Shown here piece after piece: positions 33,214 to 41,765 of a DNA stretch of 45,267 bases. The notes under the pieces were generated by a model, which saw only the letters and a program-made list of their open reading frames with translations, did no database searches and was not told the origin of the DNA. Made by a program: the position numbers and the translations under genes. The stretch spans positions 1-45,267 of the forward strand of contig JBOFUX010000059.1 of NCBI GenBank assembly GCA_051652785.1, written 5' to 3'. This DNA is from JAGNZR01 sp051652785. GTDB taxonomy: Bacteria; Fusobacteriota; Fusobacteriia; Fusobacteriales; Fusobacteriaceae. The first letter of the stretch is position 1. Each line of letters opens with the position of its first letter.

Positions 33214-34260
33214 TTATAACTCCTCCCAGCCTTCAACTGTTGAGCTCATATTATAGCTAGTTACACTACCTTCAAAAAAATTAGCCTTAACTTCGCCATT
33301 TCCTTCTGTGTCAGCAAATTTTTCAAGATGTTTATAAGGGTTTTTACTAAAGTTAGGATAGAGCTCATTAAGTCCTATCGATTTTAATCTTTCATTAGCT
33401 AACCACTTAGTATATTTTTCAGTGGAAATTTTAGTTACGCCTAGTATTTTATCTCCAAGAATATGGTTGGTCCATATAATTTCTTGTTCCACAGCAGTTT
33501 TAAACATTTCATAGATTTCATTTTTATCAAAAAAATCAGGATATTCATTTATTATTTCTTTAATGATATTTTGAAAAAGAACAACATGGGAAAGCTCATC
33601 TCTGTTAATAAGTTTTATAATATCAGAAGTTCCCATCATTCTATTTCTGCTGGATAAAAGATAAAAATAATTAAATCCGTTATAAAAATAAATAGCTTCT
33701 AGCAGATAATCTGCAATAATAATTTTAGAATAATTACTGTCACAAGGATCATCTAAAAAATCTTGATAAATTTTAGCTATATAACTATTTCTTTCAAATA
33801 AAACTTTGTCATCTCTCCATTTATCATATATAGAATTTCTTTTCTCTTTAGAAAGAATAGACTCTATGATGTATTGATAGGATTGAGAATGAATTGCTTC
33901 CTGATACGTTTGTATAGAAAGCAGTAAATTAACTTCTGGTGCTGTAATATAATCAGAAACATTTGGAATATTATTGGTTTGTATACTATCTAAAAAAATT
34001 AAAAAAGATAAAATTCCGTCATATGCTTCTCTTTCCTCTTCGGTTAAATTTTCATAATCGTTTTTATCTTGAGTTAAATCAACTTTTTCAGGAATCCAAA
34101 AATTTCCCATCATTCCTCTATACAGAATATTTGACCATTTATATTTAACATTATTTAAATTAAATATATTGGTGGTATTTCCTTTTATAATTTGTCTTTC
34201 TTCTAAAGAATCGTTTCCTTTAGGATTAAATAATTTTTTTCTATCCACTACAGCTTTCAC
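33214..34260 (-). CDS. nrdB: Ribonucleotide reductase beta subunit, class I
   Basis: A 348-residue subunit that generates the tyrosyl radical. Diiron ligands are visible: F-L-D-S-I-Q (Asp), E-A-I-H-S-Q-S-Y (Glu, His and the likely radical Tyr, as in E. coli Y122), L-L-E-A-I-Y-F-Y-N-G-F (Glu) and R-D-E-L-S-H-V-V-L-F (Glu, His). The C-terminus, acidic and aromatic with W-E-E-L, is the peptide that docks on NrdA. The frame overlaps nrdA by 20 bases. The start is uncertain: the GTG at 34260 has AGAGGAG almost touching it, and a GTG at 34248 is 13 bases from it. Confidence 0.95.
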   Translation of the reverse strand: MKAVVDRKKLFNPKGNDSLEERQIIKGNTTNIFNLNNVKYKWSNILYRGMMGNFWIPEKVDLTQDKNDYENLTEEEREAYDGILSFLIFLDSIQTNNIPNVSDYITAPEVNLLLSIQTYQEAIHSQSYQYIIESILSKEKRNSIYDKWRDDKVLFERNSYIAKIYQDFLDDPCDSNYSKIIIADYLLEAIYFYNGFNYFYLLSSRNRMMGTSDIIKLINRDELSHVVLFQNIIKEIINEYPDFFDKNEIYEMFKTAVEQEIIWTNHILGDKILGVTKISTEKYTKWLANERLKSIGLNELYPNFSKNPYKHLEKFADTEGNGEVKANFFEGSVTSYNMSSTVEGWEEL

Positions 34261-36487
34261 ACTCCTCTTTTTGACTCATTATATCAGTACTTTTTTGAAT
34301 AGTTCTAGTGTAATATATAGTTTTACATCCACTTTCCCAAGCTTTAAATATGGTATTATAAATATCCTTAGCTTTGACATTTTTATTTAAATCAAAGAGT
34401 AACTCCATAGAAACCCCTTGTGTTGTCCAATTTCCAATTTTTCCCATGATAGAGACATAAGTGATGGGATCAATTTTTTTAAATTCAGGATAAAACCAAG
34501 AAAAATTCTTTAAATATTTTGCTACTCTAGGAACAGCACCTTTTTGATTTTTTTCAATAAAAAATTTTGAAAAAATAGGGATAACAGAAGCACTAGCCCC
34601 CATAAGAAGAGAGGTTGAAGTGTTAGGAGCAATAGCGGTCAATTCACCATTTCTAAGTCCATATTTTTTCATCTCTTCAAATACAGTTTTCCATAAATCT
34701 GAAATTTTAGAATTATTATTAAACCATTCTTTATCGTGACCAAAGAAAATTCCTTTATCCCACTGAGAATCTTTATACATTGGATAGTAGCCTCTTTCTT
34801 TCGCCAAATTAATACTACCCTTTAAAGTATATAGAGCTATTTTTTCAAAAATAAAATCAATTTCTTCGCTAGCTTCGTCAAAAACTAAATAATTTTTAGC
34901 TAAATAATCTGCAAGTCCCATAGTTCCAACACCGATAGTTCTATATTTCAAGTTATGTTTATTAGATTCTTTAATAGGGGTTAAAGTTAAATCTATGGTA
35001 TTATCTAAAATTCTTACAGCTAAAGTAGAGAATATCTCTAATTCTTCATCTGATATTTCTGCAAGATTCAAAGAAACTAAGTTACAAGTGTGCACCTCTC
35101 CTAATTCAACCGAAGTGTTCCCTGTGTTATCTTTTTCTGACTCTTTAAATTTTTTAGAAGGGGAAAAATTAGAAAAACTTTCCATACATAAATTACCGTT
35201 TCCTATCATTCCAGAGTGTAAGTTATGATTTTTTTTATTAGCAGTATCTTTAAAGAAGATATAAGGCATTCCTGTCTCAATTTGTGATTTCATAATATTT
35301 TTAAATAGCTCTTTAGCAGAAATTTCTTTTTTAATAATTAATTCATTATCCTTTTCTAATACATTGTAGAATTCTTCAAATTCTTCACCAAATATTTCAG
35401 AGAGCTCTAAATTGTATTTTTTTCTTATTTCAAAGGGATCAAAAAGAGTCCAGCTTTTATTTTCTTTAACTCTATTCATAAAAAGATCTGAGATTACAAC
35501 TTGTGGATATAAATCATAAGCTTTTCCTCTCTGATCACCATTTTCTGTTTGTAGTTCTAAAAAATATTCGATATCTAGATGCCAAGAATCAATTGCAACA
35601 GTAACAGCTCCTGCACGTCTTCCTTGTTGATTAACAGCAACTGCAGTATCATTTATTATTTTAATCCATGGTATAACTCCACCACTAGAATTTTTATATC
35701 CGTTAACCCAAGATCCTTTACTTCTAATTCGAGAAAGATTGACCCCAACGCCACCACCATTTTTACTTATTTTAGCAACAGAGTCGATATTATAAAAAAT
35801 AGATTTTAAGTTATCGTCAATAGCTAAAATGAAGCAAGAGGATAAGTTCCCTTGGGGAATTCTTAAATTAGCTAAAATAGGTGTAGCAAGTGAGATTTTT
35901 TTTAGTGAAAGAGCCTCGTAAATATCTCTAGCCACATTAACTCTATTTTTTTCATTAATAGCAAGTAGCATTGCAATAGACATATAAACCTCTTGTATAA
36001 GTTCCCAAGTTTGACCTTGGTATTTAATAAGGTATCTATTAGAAAACATATTTGCCCCTGCATAATCGTAGTCCATATCTCTTTCAGGTTTAATAAAACG
36101 ATTAAGAGAGTTTATTTCAGAATTAGAATATGAAAGAAGTCTACTGTCATATATGTTAAGGTTGCAAAGTTCCTGAATTGTTCTTTCAAAATTTCCGTAC
36201 CCGAATCCTCTATTATGAAAAACTTCTTTTTCAACTTCCATCATAAGAAGACGTCCAGCAACAAAGACCCAATCGCTTGTTTCAAAGGATGTCATAGAAA
36301 CAGCTAAATTAATAAGAGATTCTTGTATTTTCTTTGTGCTTATATTCTCTTGATAAATGGTGTCTATACTACTTTCTAACTCAATCATATTAGCATCTAA
36401 ATTATGACATGCCCTTATTAATTTTTCTCTTATTTTTTCAATATTTAAGGGAATTTGTTGATTCGATCTATTTATAACATGTCTCAT
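34241..36487 (-). CDS. nrdA: Ribonucleotide reductase alpha subunit, class Ia-like
   Basis: A 748-residue catalytic subunit reducing ribonucleotides to deoxyribonucleotides. An N-terminal ATP-cone (about residues 1-90) gives dATP inhibition. Active-site cysteines: N-L-S-S-C-F near residue 217, G-N-L-C-M-E-S near 434 (finger-loop Asn/Cys/Glu) and H-T-C-N-L near 465. A Tyr pair for radical transfer, T-I-Y-Y-T-R, is near 725. The C-terminal redox pair is E-C-E-S-C-S-G, re-reduced by glutaredoxin. The ATG follows the glutaredoxin stop after one base, so translation is coupled. The gene is preceded by glutaredoxin and followed by nrdB. Confidence 0.97.
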   Translation of the reverse strand: MRHVINRSNQQIPLNIEKIREKLIRACHNLDANMIELESSIDTIYQENISTKKIQESLINLAVSMTSFETSDWVFVAGRLLMMEVEKEVFHNRGFGYGNFERTIQELCNLNIYDSRLLSYSNSEINSLNRFIKPERDMDYDYAGANMFSNRYLIKYQGQTWELIQEVYMSIAMLLAINEKNRVNVARDIYEALSLKKISLATPILANLRIPQGNLSSCFILAIDDNLKSIFYNIDSVAKISKNGGGVGVNLSRIRSKGSWVNGYKNSSGGVIPWIKIINDTAVAVNQQGRRAGAVTVAIDSWHLDIEYFLELQTENGDQRGKAYDLYPQVVISDLFMNRVKENKSWTLFDPFEIRKKYNLELSEIFGEEFEEFYNVLEKDNELIIKKEISAKELFKNIMKSQIETGMPYIFFKDTANKKNHNLHSGMIGNGNLCMESFSNFSPSKKFKESEKDNTGNTSVELGEVHTCNLVSLNLAEISDEELEIFSTLAVRILDNTIDLTLTPIKESNKHNLKYRTIGVGTMGLADYLAKNYLVFDEASEEIDFIFEKIALYTLKGSINLAKERGYYPMYKDSQWDKGIFFGHDKEWFNNNSKISDLWKTVFEEMKKYGLRNGELTAIAPNTSTSLLMGASASVIPIFSKFFIEKNQKGAVPRVAKYLKNFSWFYPEFKKIDPITYVSIMGKIGNWTTQGVSMELLFDLNKNVKAKDIYNTIFKAWESGCKTIYYTRTIQKSTDIMSQKEECESCSG

Positions 36488-36488
36488 A

Positions 36489-36692
36489 TTATAATACCTT
36501 TAGAAAATCTTTCATGGAATAGGTATTTGAATTATACTCAATAAGAGGGGCACTCATTATTTTGGCTTTACTTGCTAATATTCTAAGAGTTTTAAGATCC
36601 TCTATATACTCAAATTTTTTATTTTTATTTGTAAGAAGAATTTTAAGTTCTTCACATTGTGAGCAGTTTTTTTTTCCATAAATTTTAATCAT
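36489..36692 (-). CDS. Glutaredoxin-like protein of the nrd operon
   Basis: A 67-residue thioredoxin-fold protein with a C-S-Q-C active site at residues 11-14, the S-A-P-L-I cis-Pro motif near 48-52 and the short length of NrdH/glutaredoxin-like reductants. It should reduce the C-terminal C-x-x-C of NrdA encoded directly downstream. A TTG at 36713 opens the frame, but AAAGGAGAG is six bases before the ATG at 36692, which is the likely start. Two NrdR-box-like sites are upstream, one overlapping the leader. Confidence 0.9.
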   Translation of the reverse strand: MIKIYGKKNCSQCEELKILLTNKNKKFEYIEDLKTLRILASKAKIMSAPLIEYNSNTYSMKDFLKVL

Positions 36693-36707
36693 TTTTCTCT
36701 CCTTTAG

Positions 36708-36723
36708 ATACAATATATAGTGT
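36708..36723 (-). promoter_or_regulatory. NrdR box 1 upstream of grx-nrdA-nrdB
   Basis: On the minus strand ACACTATATATTGTAT matches the NrdR palindrome (acaCwATATnTwGtgt) at 15 of 16 positions. It lies just upstream of the ribosome site. Confidence 0.8.
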
Positions 36724-36738
36724 TAATGTAAAGAATAA

Positions 36739-36754
36739 ATCGTAGATATAGTGA
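36739..36754 (-). promoter_or_regulatory. NrdR box 2 (weaker) upstream of grx-nrdA-nrdB
   Basis: On the minus strand TCACTATATCTACGAT shares the CACTATATNTA half with box 1. Its start is 31 bp from box 1, about three helix turns, the spacing usual for paired NrdR sites. Confidence 0.65.
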
Positions 36755-36984
36755 ATTATTCTGTTTTTAATTTTAGCATAATAAAAAAAAAAAATCCATA
36801 TAAAACATAATTAAAATAAAATTCGACTAAAGACTTAAAGATAAAAAATAAAGTATAAAATTTAGGCAAAAATAAGAAAAAATTAGAAAGCAAAATTTAT
36901 AAAATAGTTATAATGTAGGTATGTATGATATAATTTACTTAATCTGCTTATATTTTTACTCAAGGCAAATTATGGAGGTTAAAT

Positions 36985-37899
36985 ATGAAAAATAAACTAA
37001 AGGAATTAATAGAAAAAAATAGAGAAGTAACAAAATTAGGAAAGGTAGCTGACTATATTCCAGAGCTTAGTAAAGCTAAAAAAGAAGAATTAGGAATTTG
37101 TATTTTAGATAATATGGGAAATATATATTGTGCTGGAGAATATCAAACTAAATTTACAGTTCAAAGTATATCCAAGGTTGTAGCATTAATGCTAGCTATT
37201 TTAGATAATGGAGAAGAGTATGTTTTTGAAAGAGTAGGAATGGAACCGAGTGGAGATCCTTTTAATTCTATTAGAAAACTAGAAACATCAAGTAGAAGAA
37301 AACCATATAATCCAATGATAAATGCAGGGGCTATAGCTGTTTCCTCTATGATTAAAGGGGATGATGTAAAGGATAAATTTAGAAGACTTTTAGAATTTTT
37401 TAAAAAAATTTCTGAAGACCAAACTTTAGAAATAAACTCAAAAGTTTATTTAAGTGAGTCAGAGACGGGGAATAAAAATAGAGCTATGGGATATTATCTA
37501 AAAGATGAAGGGATAATAAAAGGAAATGTAGAAGAAGCTCTAGAAATTTATTTTAAACAATGTTCTATTGAAGTTACAGCTATTACCATAGCTAAATTAG
37601 GACTTTTCATTGCAAATGAAGGTAAAAACTCCTTAGGTGAAGAAATAATATCACCTAGAATTAGTAGAATAGTAAAAACACTTATGGTAACTTGTGGAAT
37701 GTACGATAGTTCTGGAGAATTTGCTGTGAGAGTAGGACTTCCAGCCAAAAGTGGAGTAGGAGGAGGGATAGTATCAGTTGTCCCTAATAAATTTGGAATA
37801 GGGGTGTATTCTCCCTCTTTAGACACTAAAGGAAATCCAATAGCAGGGATTTCTTTATTAGAAGATATTTGTAATGAACTAAAATGTAGAATTTTTTAA
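36985..37899 (+). CDS. glsA: Glutaminase (serine-type, GlsA)
   Basis: A 304-residue enzyme hydrolysing glutamine to glutamate and ammonia. It has the beta-lactamase-like serine fold: the S-I-S-K motif (S-x-x-K, about residues 62-65), N-P-M-I-N-A-G-A-I-A near 111, and the C-terminal P-A-K-S-G-V-G-G-G-I-V-S-V-V-P with the K-S-G triad. The length is typical. GGAGGTTAAAT precedes the ATG. The upstream 270 bases hold the nrd regulatory region and AT-rich sequence with a possible -10 TATAAT at 36929-36934 but no good -35. It provides glutamate, a favoured fermentation substrate of fusobacteria. Confidence 0.96.
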   Translation: MKNKLKELIEKNREVTKLGKVADYIPELSKAKKEELGICILDNMGNIYCAGEYQTKFTVQSISKVVALMLAILDNGEEYVFERVGMEPSGDPFNSIRKLETSSRRKPYNPMINAGAIAVSSMIKGDDVKDKFRRLLEFFKKISEDQTLEINSKVYLSESETGNKNRAMGYYLKDEGIIKGNVEEALEIYFKQCSIEVTAITIAKLGLFIANEGKNSLGEEIISPRISRIVKTLMVTCGMYDSSGEFAVRVGLPAKSGVGGGIVSVVPNKFGIGVYSPSLDTKGNPIAGISLLEDICNELKCRIF

Positions 37900-38224
37900 A
37901 GATTAATAAAATATTAATAAATTTATTTTAAATTTTAACTGGTGTTATTATCTGTGATATGTTTTAAAAAAATTAAAAAATATTTGTAATAATAATTTGA
38001 ATAATAATGTATTTTATTTTTCTTGCATTAAGATGTACTATTCGTAAACACAATTATTAAACACCACATAAAAAGCTCAAAATAACGTTCTGAAATAGAT
38101 AAAAAGGATTAATATAACACATGAAACATAAAAAAACTAGACAAATATAGTTTTTTAATATAAAATAAAATTGTATGTTAAAGCTATAAGTGACATAAAA
38201 TTTAAAATGAGGAATGGTGTCAAG
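37900..38224. other. Long intergenic region between glsA and PTS EIIC-like gene
   Basis: A 325-base AT-rich stretch without a long reading frame or RNA gene that I recognise. It contains a possible ten-codon leader frame (38121-38150) overlapping a terminator-like hairpin (38131-38156). No clear sigma-70 promoter or terminator for glsA was found. Confidence 0.6.
38131..38156 (+). terminator. Terminator-like hairpin in leader of EIIC-like gene
   Basis: AAAAAACTA (38131-38139) pairs with TAGTTTTTT (38148-38156) around an 8-base loop, ending in six T residues. A frame ATG...TAG (38121-38150; MKHKKTRQI) runs through the left arm and stops in the right arm, with AAGGATT 10 bases upstream. This could be an attenuator. 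Confidence 0.45.
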
Positions 38225-39244
38225 GTGGAATTAATAAAAGGAACGTTGTTATTACTTTTAGTATTGTGTGGATTTACAGGATTTAGTTTAAAAGCTCCAA
38301 AAGGAATGAAAGCTATGGGTGCATTAGCTGGCGCAGCTACAGCAAGCTTTTTAGTTGAGGCTTTTCATAAATATGTAGGTGGAGATTTATTTGGAATTGC
38401 ATTTTTAGGTAGAGTTGGAGAATCTGGAGGTGGAATGGGTGGAATGGCAGCAGCAGCCCTTGTTCCTATTGCTTTAGGAGTAAATCCGACATATGCAATT
38501 ATGTTAGGAGCTGTTATGTCAGGTATGGGAATTCTTCCTGGATTTATAGCAGGTTATGTAATGTCATTTATTATACCTAAAATTGAAAAAAAAGTCCCAG
38601 ATGGTTTGAATTTAATAGTCGTAATTTGTTTAGCTGCTCCAATGGGGAGAGGAATAGCTGAAATTATAACTCCAGGGGTAACATTTATATTAACATCAAT
38701 TGGTGGAATTTTAACATCAGCACAATCTGCTAATCCATACGTAATGTCGTTTATTTTGGGGGGAGTAATCACCGTTGTAGCTACAGCTCCAATAAGTTCT
38801 ATGGCTCTTACAGCTATGCTGGGATTAACTGGATTACCGATGGCTATAGGAGCTCTTTCTGTTATGTCTTCTTCATTCATGAATTTCGTTTTCTTTGATA
38901 GAATGAAATTTGGAGATAGATCTACTACAATAGCAGTTGCTATAGAACCATTGACTCAAGCAGATGTAGTTTCAGCCAATCCAATACCTATATTTACTAC
39001 AAATTTTATTGGTGGTGGAATAGCAGGTATGGTAGTTAATTATTTTGGTTTGATAAATAATGCAACAGGAACAGCTACTCCAATAGCAGGTTTTGCAGTT
39101 ATGTTTGGATTTAATCCAGCTAAAGATGTTTTAATAACAGCAGGCTTATGTGTTGTTTCTGGTCTTGTAGTTGGGTATTTAGGTTCTTTGGTATTTAAGA
39201 ATTATAAAATAAAAACAGTAGCTGAAATAAGAGGTTTAAATTAA
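38225..39244 (+). CDS. PTS EIIC-like membrane protein (PF13303 type)
   Basis: A protein of about 339 residues with ten or so membrane segments. It has Gly/Ala-rich repeats (G-E-S-G-G-G-M-G-G-M-A-A-A-A) and the motif S-L-K-A-P-K-G-M-K-A-M-G-A-L-A-G-A-A near residue 20, characteristic of the EIIC-like sugar transporter family that often occurs without EIIA/EIIB partners. No EIIA or EIIB domain is encoded nearby, so phosphorylation-coupled uptake is not shown. Several starts are possible: TTG at 38171 and ATG at 38207 lack ribosome sites; GTG at 38225 has GAGG 12 bases upstream and gives the family-like start M-E-L-I-K-G. The start is therefore provisional. Confidence 0.82.
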   Translation: MELIKGTLLLLLVLCGFTGFSLKAPKGMKAMGALAGAATASFLVEAFHKYVGGDLFGIAFLGRVGESGGGMGGMAAAALVPIALGVNPTYAIMLGAVMSGMGILPGFIAGYVMSFIIPKIEKKVPDGLNLIVVICLAAPMGRGIAEIITPGVTFILTSIGGILTSAQSANPYVMSFILGGVITVVATAPISSMALTAMLGLTGLPMAIGALSVMSSSFMNFVFFDRMKFGDRSTTIAVAIEPLTQADVVSANPIPIFTTNFIGGGIAGMVVNYFGLINNATGTATPIAGFAVMFGFNPAKDVLITAGLCVVSGLVVGYLGSLVFKNYKIKTVAEIRGLN

Positions 39245-39264
39245 AAATAAAAAAATAAAAAAAG

Positions 39265-39302
39265 ATTCAATTCTGAATAAATCAGTAATTGAATTTTTTT
39301 TT
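39265..39302 (+). terminator. Terminator after EIIC-like gene
   Basis: TTCAATT (39266-39272) pairs with AATTGAA (39287-39293), with inner CTGA/TCAG and one bulged T, followed by nine T residues. Confidence 0.9.
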
Positions 39303-39387
39303 ATTTAAAATATTTATAAAAGAAGAAAAAGAAACTATTAGTTGTATACTGAATTAAGTATGTCTAATTTTATTTTAAGGAGCTAAT

Positions 39388-40680
39388 ATGTCTCAAAAAA
39401 CAAATTTTAACTTAAATAACATATGGAACGAGTTAGAAATAACGAAGTTAGAAAACATGGAGATAGAAGATAGTTTGTCTGAAGTTCTAGATATAGAAAA
39501 AACACTAAGTAATGAAAGTTCTATCATAGTAAAAGGGCTAAGTGCTATTTTTATGAGTGCGATAAAATCTAGAGCAACAGATATTCATTTAGAAGCATAT
39601 GAAAATAGTTTAAGAATAAGATATAGAATAGATGGAAAACTAGTGGAAATAAAAAAAATTAGTAAAACGTTAGCTTTAGCTTTGGTATCAAGGGTAAAAA
39701 TTCTTTCTAATTTAGATATTTCAGAAAAGAGAATTCCTCAAGATGGAAGAATAAAAATGAAAGTAAATGGGCGGTATATTGATTTTAGAATTGCTATTAT
39801 GCCAACTATATATGGAGAAAAAGTAGCTATTAGGATACTTGATAAAAATTTTATAGAGACTAATTTAGAAAAAATTGGTTTTGATAATATAGATTATAAT
39901 AAAATAAAAAAATCAGTAAGCAAATCTCATGGGATAATACTTGTAACTGGGCCAACAGGAGCAGGGAAATCTACTACACTTCATTCAATTTTAAAATTTC
40001 TAAATTATACAAATGTGAATATTTTAGCAGTGGAAGATCCAGTAGAATACAGTATAGAAGGAATAAATCAGGTTCAAATAAAAATTGAAATAGGATTAAC
40101 TTTTGCTACAGCTCTTAGACAATTTTTAAGACAAGATCCTGACATCATCATGTTTGGCGAAATAAGAGATGGAGAAACAGCTGAAATAGCAATAAAAGCA
40201 TCTTTAACAGGTCATTTAGTACTTTCAACTCTACATACAAATGATTCAATTGGTACAATTTATAGGTTGATGAATATGGGAATAGAACCTTATCTCATAT
40301 CAGAGGCATTAGAACTTGTAATATCTCAAAGATTAGTAAGAAAACTTTGTCCTTATTGCTGTATTCTGGATAAATCAAGTTTTGAAAAAATTGTACTTTT
40401 AGAGCTAAAAGAAGAAGTATATCTAAATGGAAAATATTATATTGAAAAAAAAGGAGGGTGTGAAAAATGTAATGAAACTGGGTTTAAAGGAAGAATAATG
40501 ATATATGAAATTTTGAAGCTATCAAAAGAAATAAAAAAATTAATTGAGATTAGAAGTAGCATGAAGATAATAGAGGATGTTTCGAAAAAAGAAGGAATGT
40601 TATTATTAAAAGAAGTGGCGGTAAAAAAAGCTCTCTTGAGATTAACCTCATTAGATGAAATACTTAAAAATTATTTGTAA
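39388..40680 (+). CDS. Type II secretion / type IV pilus assembly ATPase (GspE/PilB)
   Basis: A 430-residue ATPase that powers pilin or pseudopilin assembly. Domains: the R-A-T-D-I-H-L-E N2 segment near residue 63-70, Walker A G-P-T-G-A-G-K-S-T (about 188-196), the Asp box/Walker B P-D-I-I-M-F-G-E-I-R-D near 250-260, the His box L-S-T-L-H-T-N-D, and a zinc-binding C-P-Y-C-C...C-E-K-C module (about 321-361). It is shorter than most PilB/GspE because the N1 (MshEN) domain is missing; only about 50 residues precede the N2 domain. AAGGAGCTAAT precedes the ATG. It begins the E-G-O-D-type locus; no GspF platform gene is in the window. Confidence 0.94.
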   Translation: MSQKTNFNLNNIWNELEITKLENMEIEDSLSEVLDIEKTLSNESSIIVKGLSAIFMSAIKSRATDIHLEAYENSLRIRYRIDGKLVEIKKISKTLALALVSRVKILSNLDISEKRIPQDGRIKMKVNGRYIDFRIAIMPTIYGEKVAIRILDKNFIETNLEKIGFDNIDYNKIKKSVSKSHGIILVTGPTGAGKSTTLHSILKFLNYTNVNILAVEDPVEYSIEGINQVQIKIEIGLTFATALRQFLRQDPDIIMFGEIRDGETAEIAIKASLTGHLVLSTLHTNDSIGTIYRLMNMGIEPYLISEALELVISQRLVRKLCPYCCILDKSSFEKIVLLELKEEVYLNGKYYIEKKGGCEKCNETGFKGRIMIYEILKLSKEIKKLIEIRSSMKIIEDVSKKEGMLLLKEVAVKKALLRLTSLDEILKNYL

Positions 40681-40710
40681 TGAATACTTTAAAATTAGGA
40701 GGTAAAAATT

Positions 40711-41280
40711 ATGAGGAATAAAAAAAGTGGTTTCACTTTAATAGAATTAGTTGTTGTGATTGCAATAATAGGCATTCTTTCTGCAATAATTACTCCAAGA
40801 TTAAAATTGAGCTTAATAAAAGCAAAAGATACAAAAGCTATAGCAACACTTGAAACTTTAAGAACTGCCATAAATATCTATTCCATGGAACAAGAAAAAG
40901 TGTTAGAAGTGGATGGAAATAGAAAAGTTTTAAAAAAACATATAGAAGAATTAAAAAAAGAAGGATATTTAAATAGACAAGCAGATAAGTTAATATCCAA
41001 TGCCAATAGTAAAGAAAATGTTTTAATAGAGGTGGGAAGTTTATTAGATAGCAGAGATTGCAAAGATATGACATTAACGAATTCAGGAAGTTTGAAAAAA
41101 AATTCGAAATATAAGCCAGGTGCAATTGGAATAGTGTTTTCAGAAGATGGTACAGAAATAAATTTAAATTCACTGGAAGAGTCGTATCAAAATATGGATG
41201 AGCTGCCTTTAGAAAATCTGATTCCTGTGGCAGGAGTGGGTTACGGAGATTCTAACTGTAATGCTTGGGACTCGAAATGA
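40711..41280 (+). CDS. GspG-like major pseudopilin
   Basis: A 189-residue type IV pilin-like protein. The prepilin leader is M-R-N-K-K-S-G, with cleavage before F8; the mature start F-T-L-I-E-L-V-V-V-I-A has the conserved Glu at +5 and continues as a hydrophobic assembly helix. The soluble part contains two Cys (D-C-K-D and N-C-N-A near the end) that may form a C-terminal disulfide loop. TTAGGAGGT precedes the ATG. The stop overlaps the start of the prepilin peptidase gene (ATGA), implying coupled translation with the enzyme that processes it. Confidence 0.9.
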   Translation: MRNKKSGFTLIELVVVIAIIGILSAIITPRLKLSLIKAKDTKAIATLETLRTAINIYSMEQEKVLEVDGNRKVLKKHIEELKKEGYLNRQADKLISNANSKENVLIEVGSLLDSRDCKDMTLTNSGSLKKNSKYKPGAIGIVFSEDGTEINLNSLEESYQNMDELPLENLIPVAGVGYGDSNCNAWDSK

Positions 41281-41750
41281 TGAATAATGACATTATAAAT
41301 TTCGAACTTTTTATAAAATTAATAGGGATATTTATGTTGTTAAGAGTAATTATAACGGATATAAAACATCTATATATACCTAATAAGTTAATTGTTTGTA
41401 TAACTATATTAGGACTATTTTATAATTTTTATTTTAAGGGGAGCTTAGAAAAATCTATATTAGGTATGGGTATGTATTCTTTACCTTATTCCATGCTTTA
41501 TGGATATGGTTCTGATTATTTTAACGAAGAAATTTTAGGTTATGGAGATGTTAAATTAGTTATGGGAATAGGTGGATGGATAGGGTATACAGATTTAAAT
41601 TCTGTATATATTTTTTTTATGATGAGCTTTGTAGTTGCTAGTTTGTATTGCCTATATATTTTTTTTAGAAAGAAAGAATCTGAAAGAAGAATACCTTTCT
41701 CACCATTTATATCTATAGGTGCTATCTTATTTTTAATATTAGAATTATAA
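41277..41750 (+). CDS. Short A24-family prepilin peptidase (no methyltransferase domain)
   Basis: An aspartic protease of about 157 residues with about five or six membrane helices. Both catalytic motifs are visible: T-D-I-K-H-L-Y-I-P-N (Asp28) and G-Y-G-D-V-K (Asp91; GxGD motif). Typical PilD/GspO enzymes (about 250 residues) carry an N-terminal C-x-x-C zinc/N-methyltransferase domain, which is absent here. The frame opens at a TTG at 41265, but the ATG at 41277 overlaps the pseudopilin stop and is preferred; the adjacent ATG at 41280 is equally possible. The Lys/Arg-rich loop R-K-K-E-S-E-R-R is cytoplasmic. Confidence 0.9.
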   Translation: MMNNDIINFELFIKLIGIFMLLRVIITDIKHLYIPNKLIVCITILGLFYNFYFKGSLEKSILGMGMYSLPYSMLYGYGSDYFNEEILGYGDVKLVMGIGGWIGYTDLNSVYIFFMMSFVVASLYCLYIFFRKKESERRIPFSPFISIGAILFLILEL

Positions 41751-41765
41751 AAAGGTGGGTAACTT

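Noticed and set aside
36781..36794. Poly-A run upstream of the nrd operon as a phase-variable tract
   Set aside because: It is intergenic, far from recognised promoter boxes and unremarkable for this base composition.
40838..41173. Antisense and shifted frames inside the pseudopilin gene
   Set aside because: Leu/Phe-rich shadows of Lys/Glu codons without start signals.
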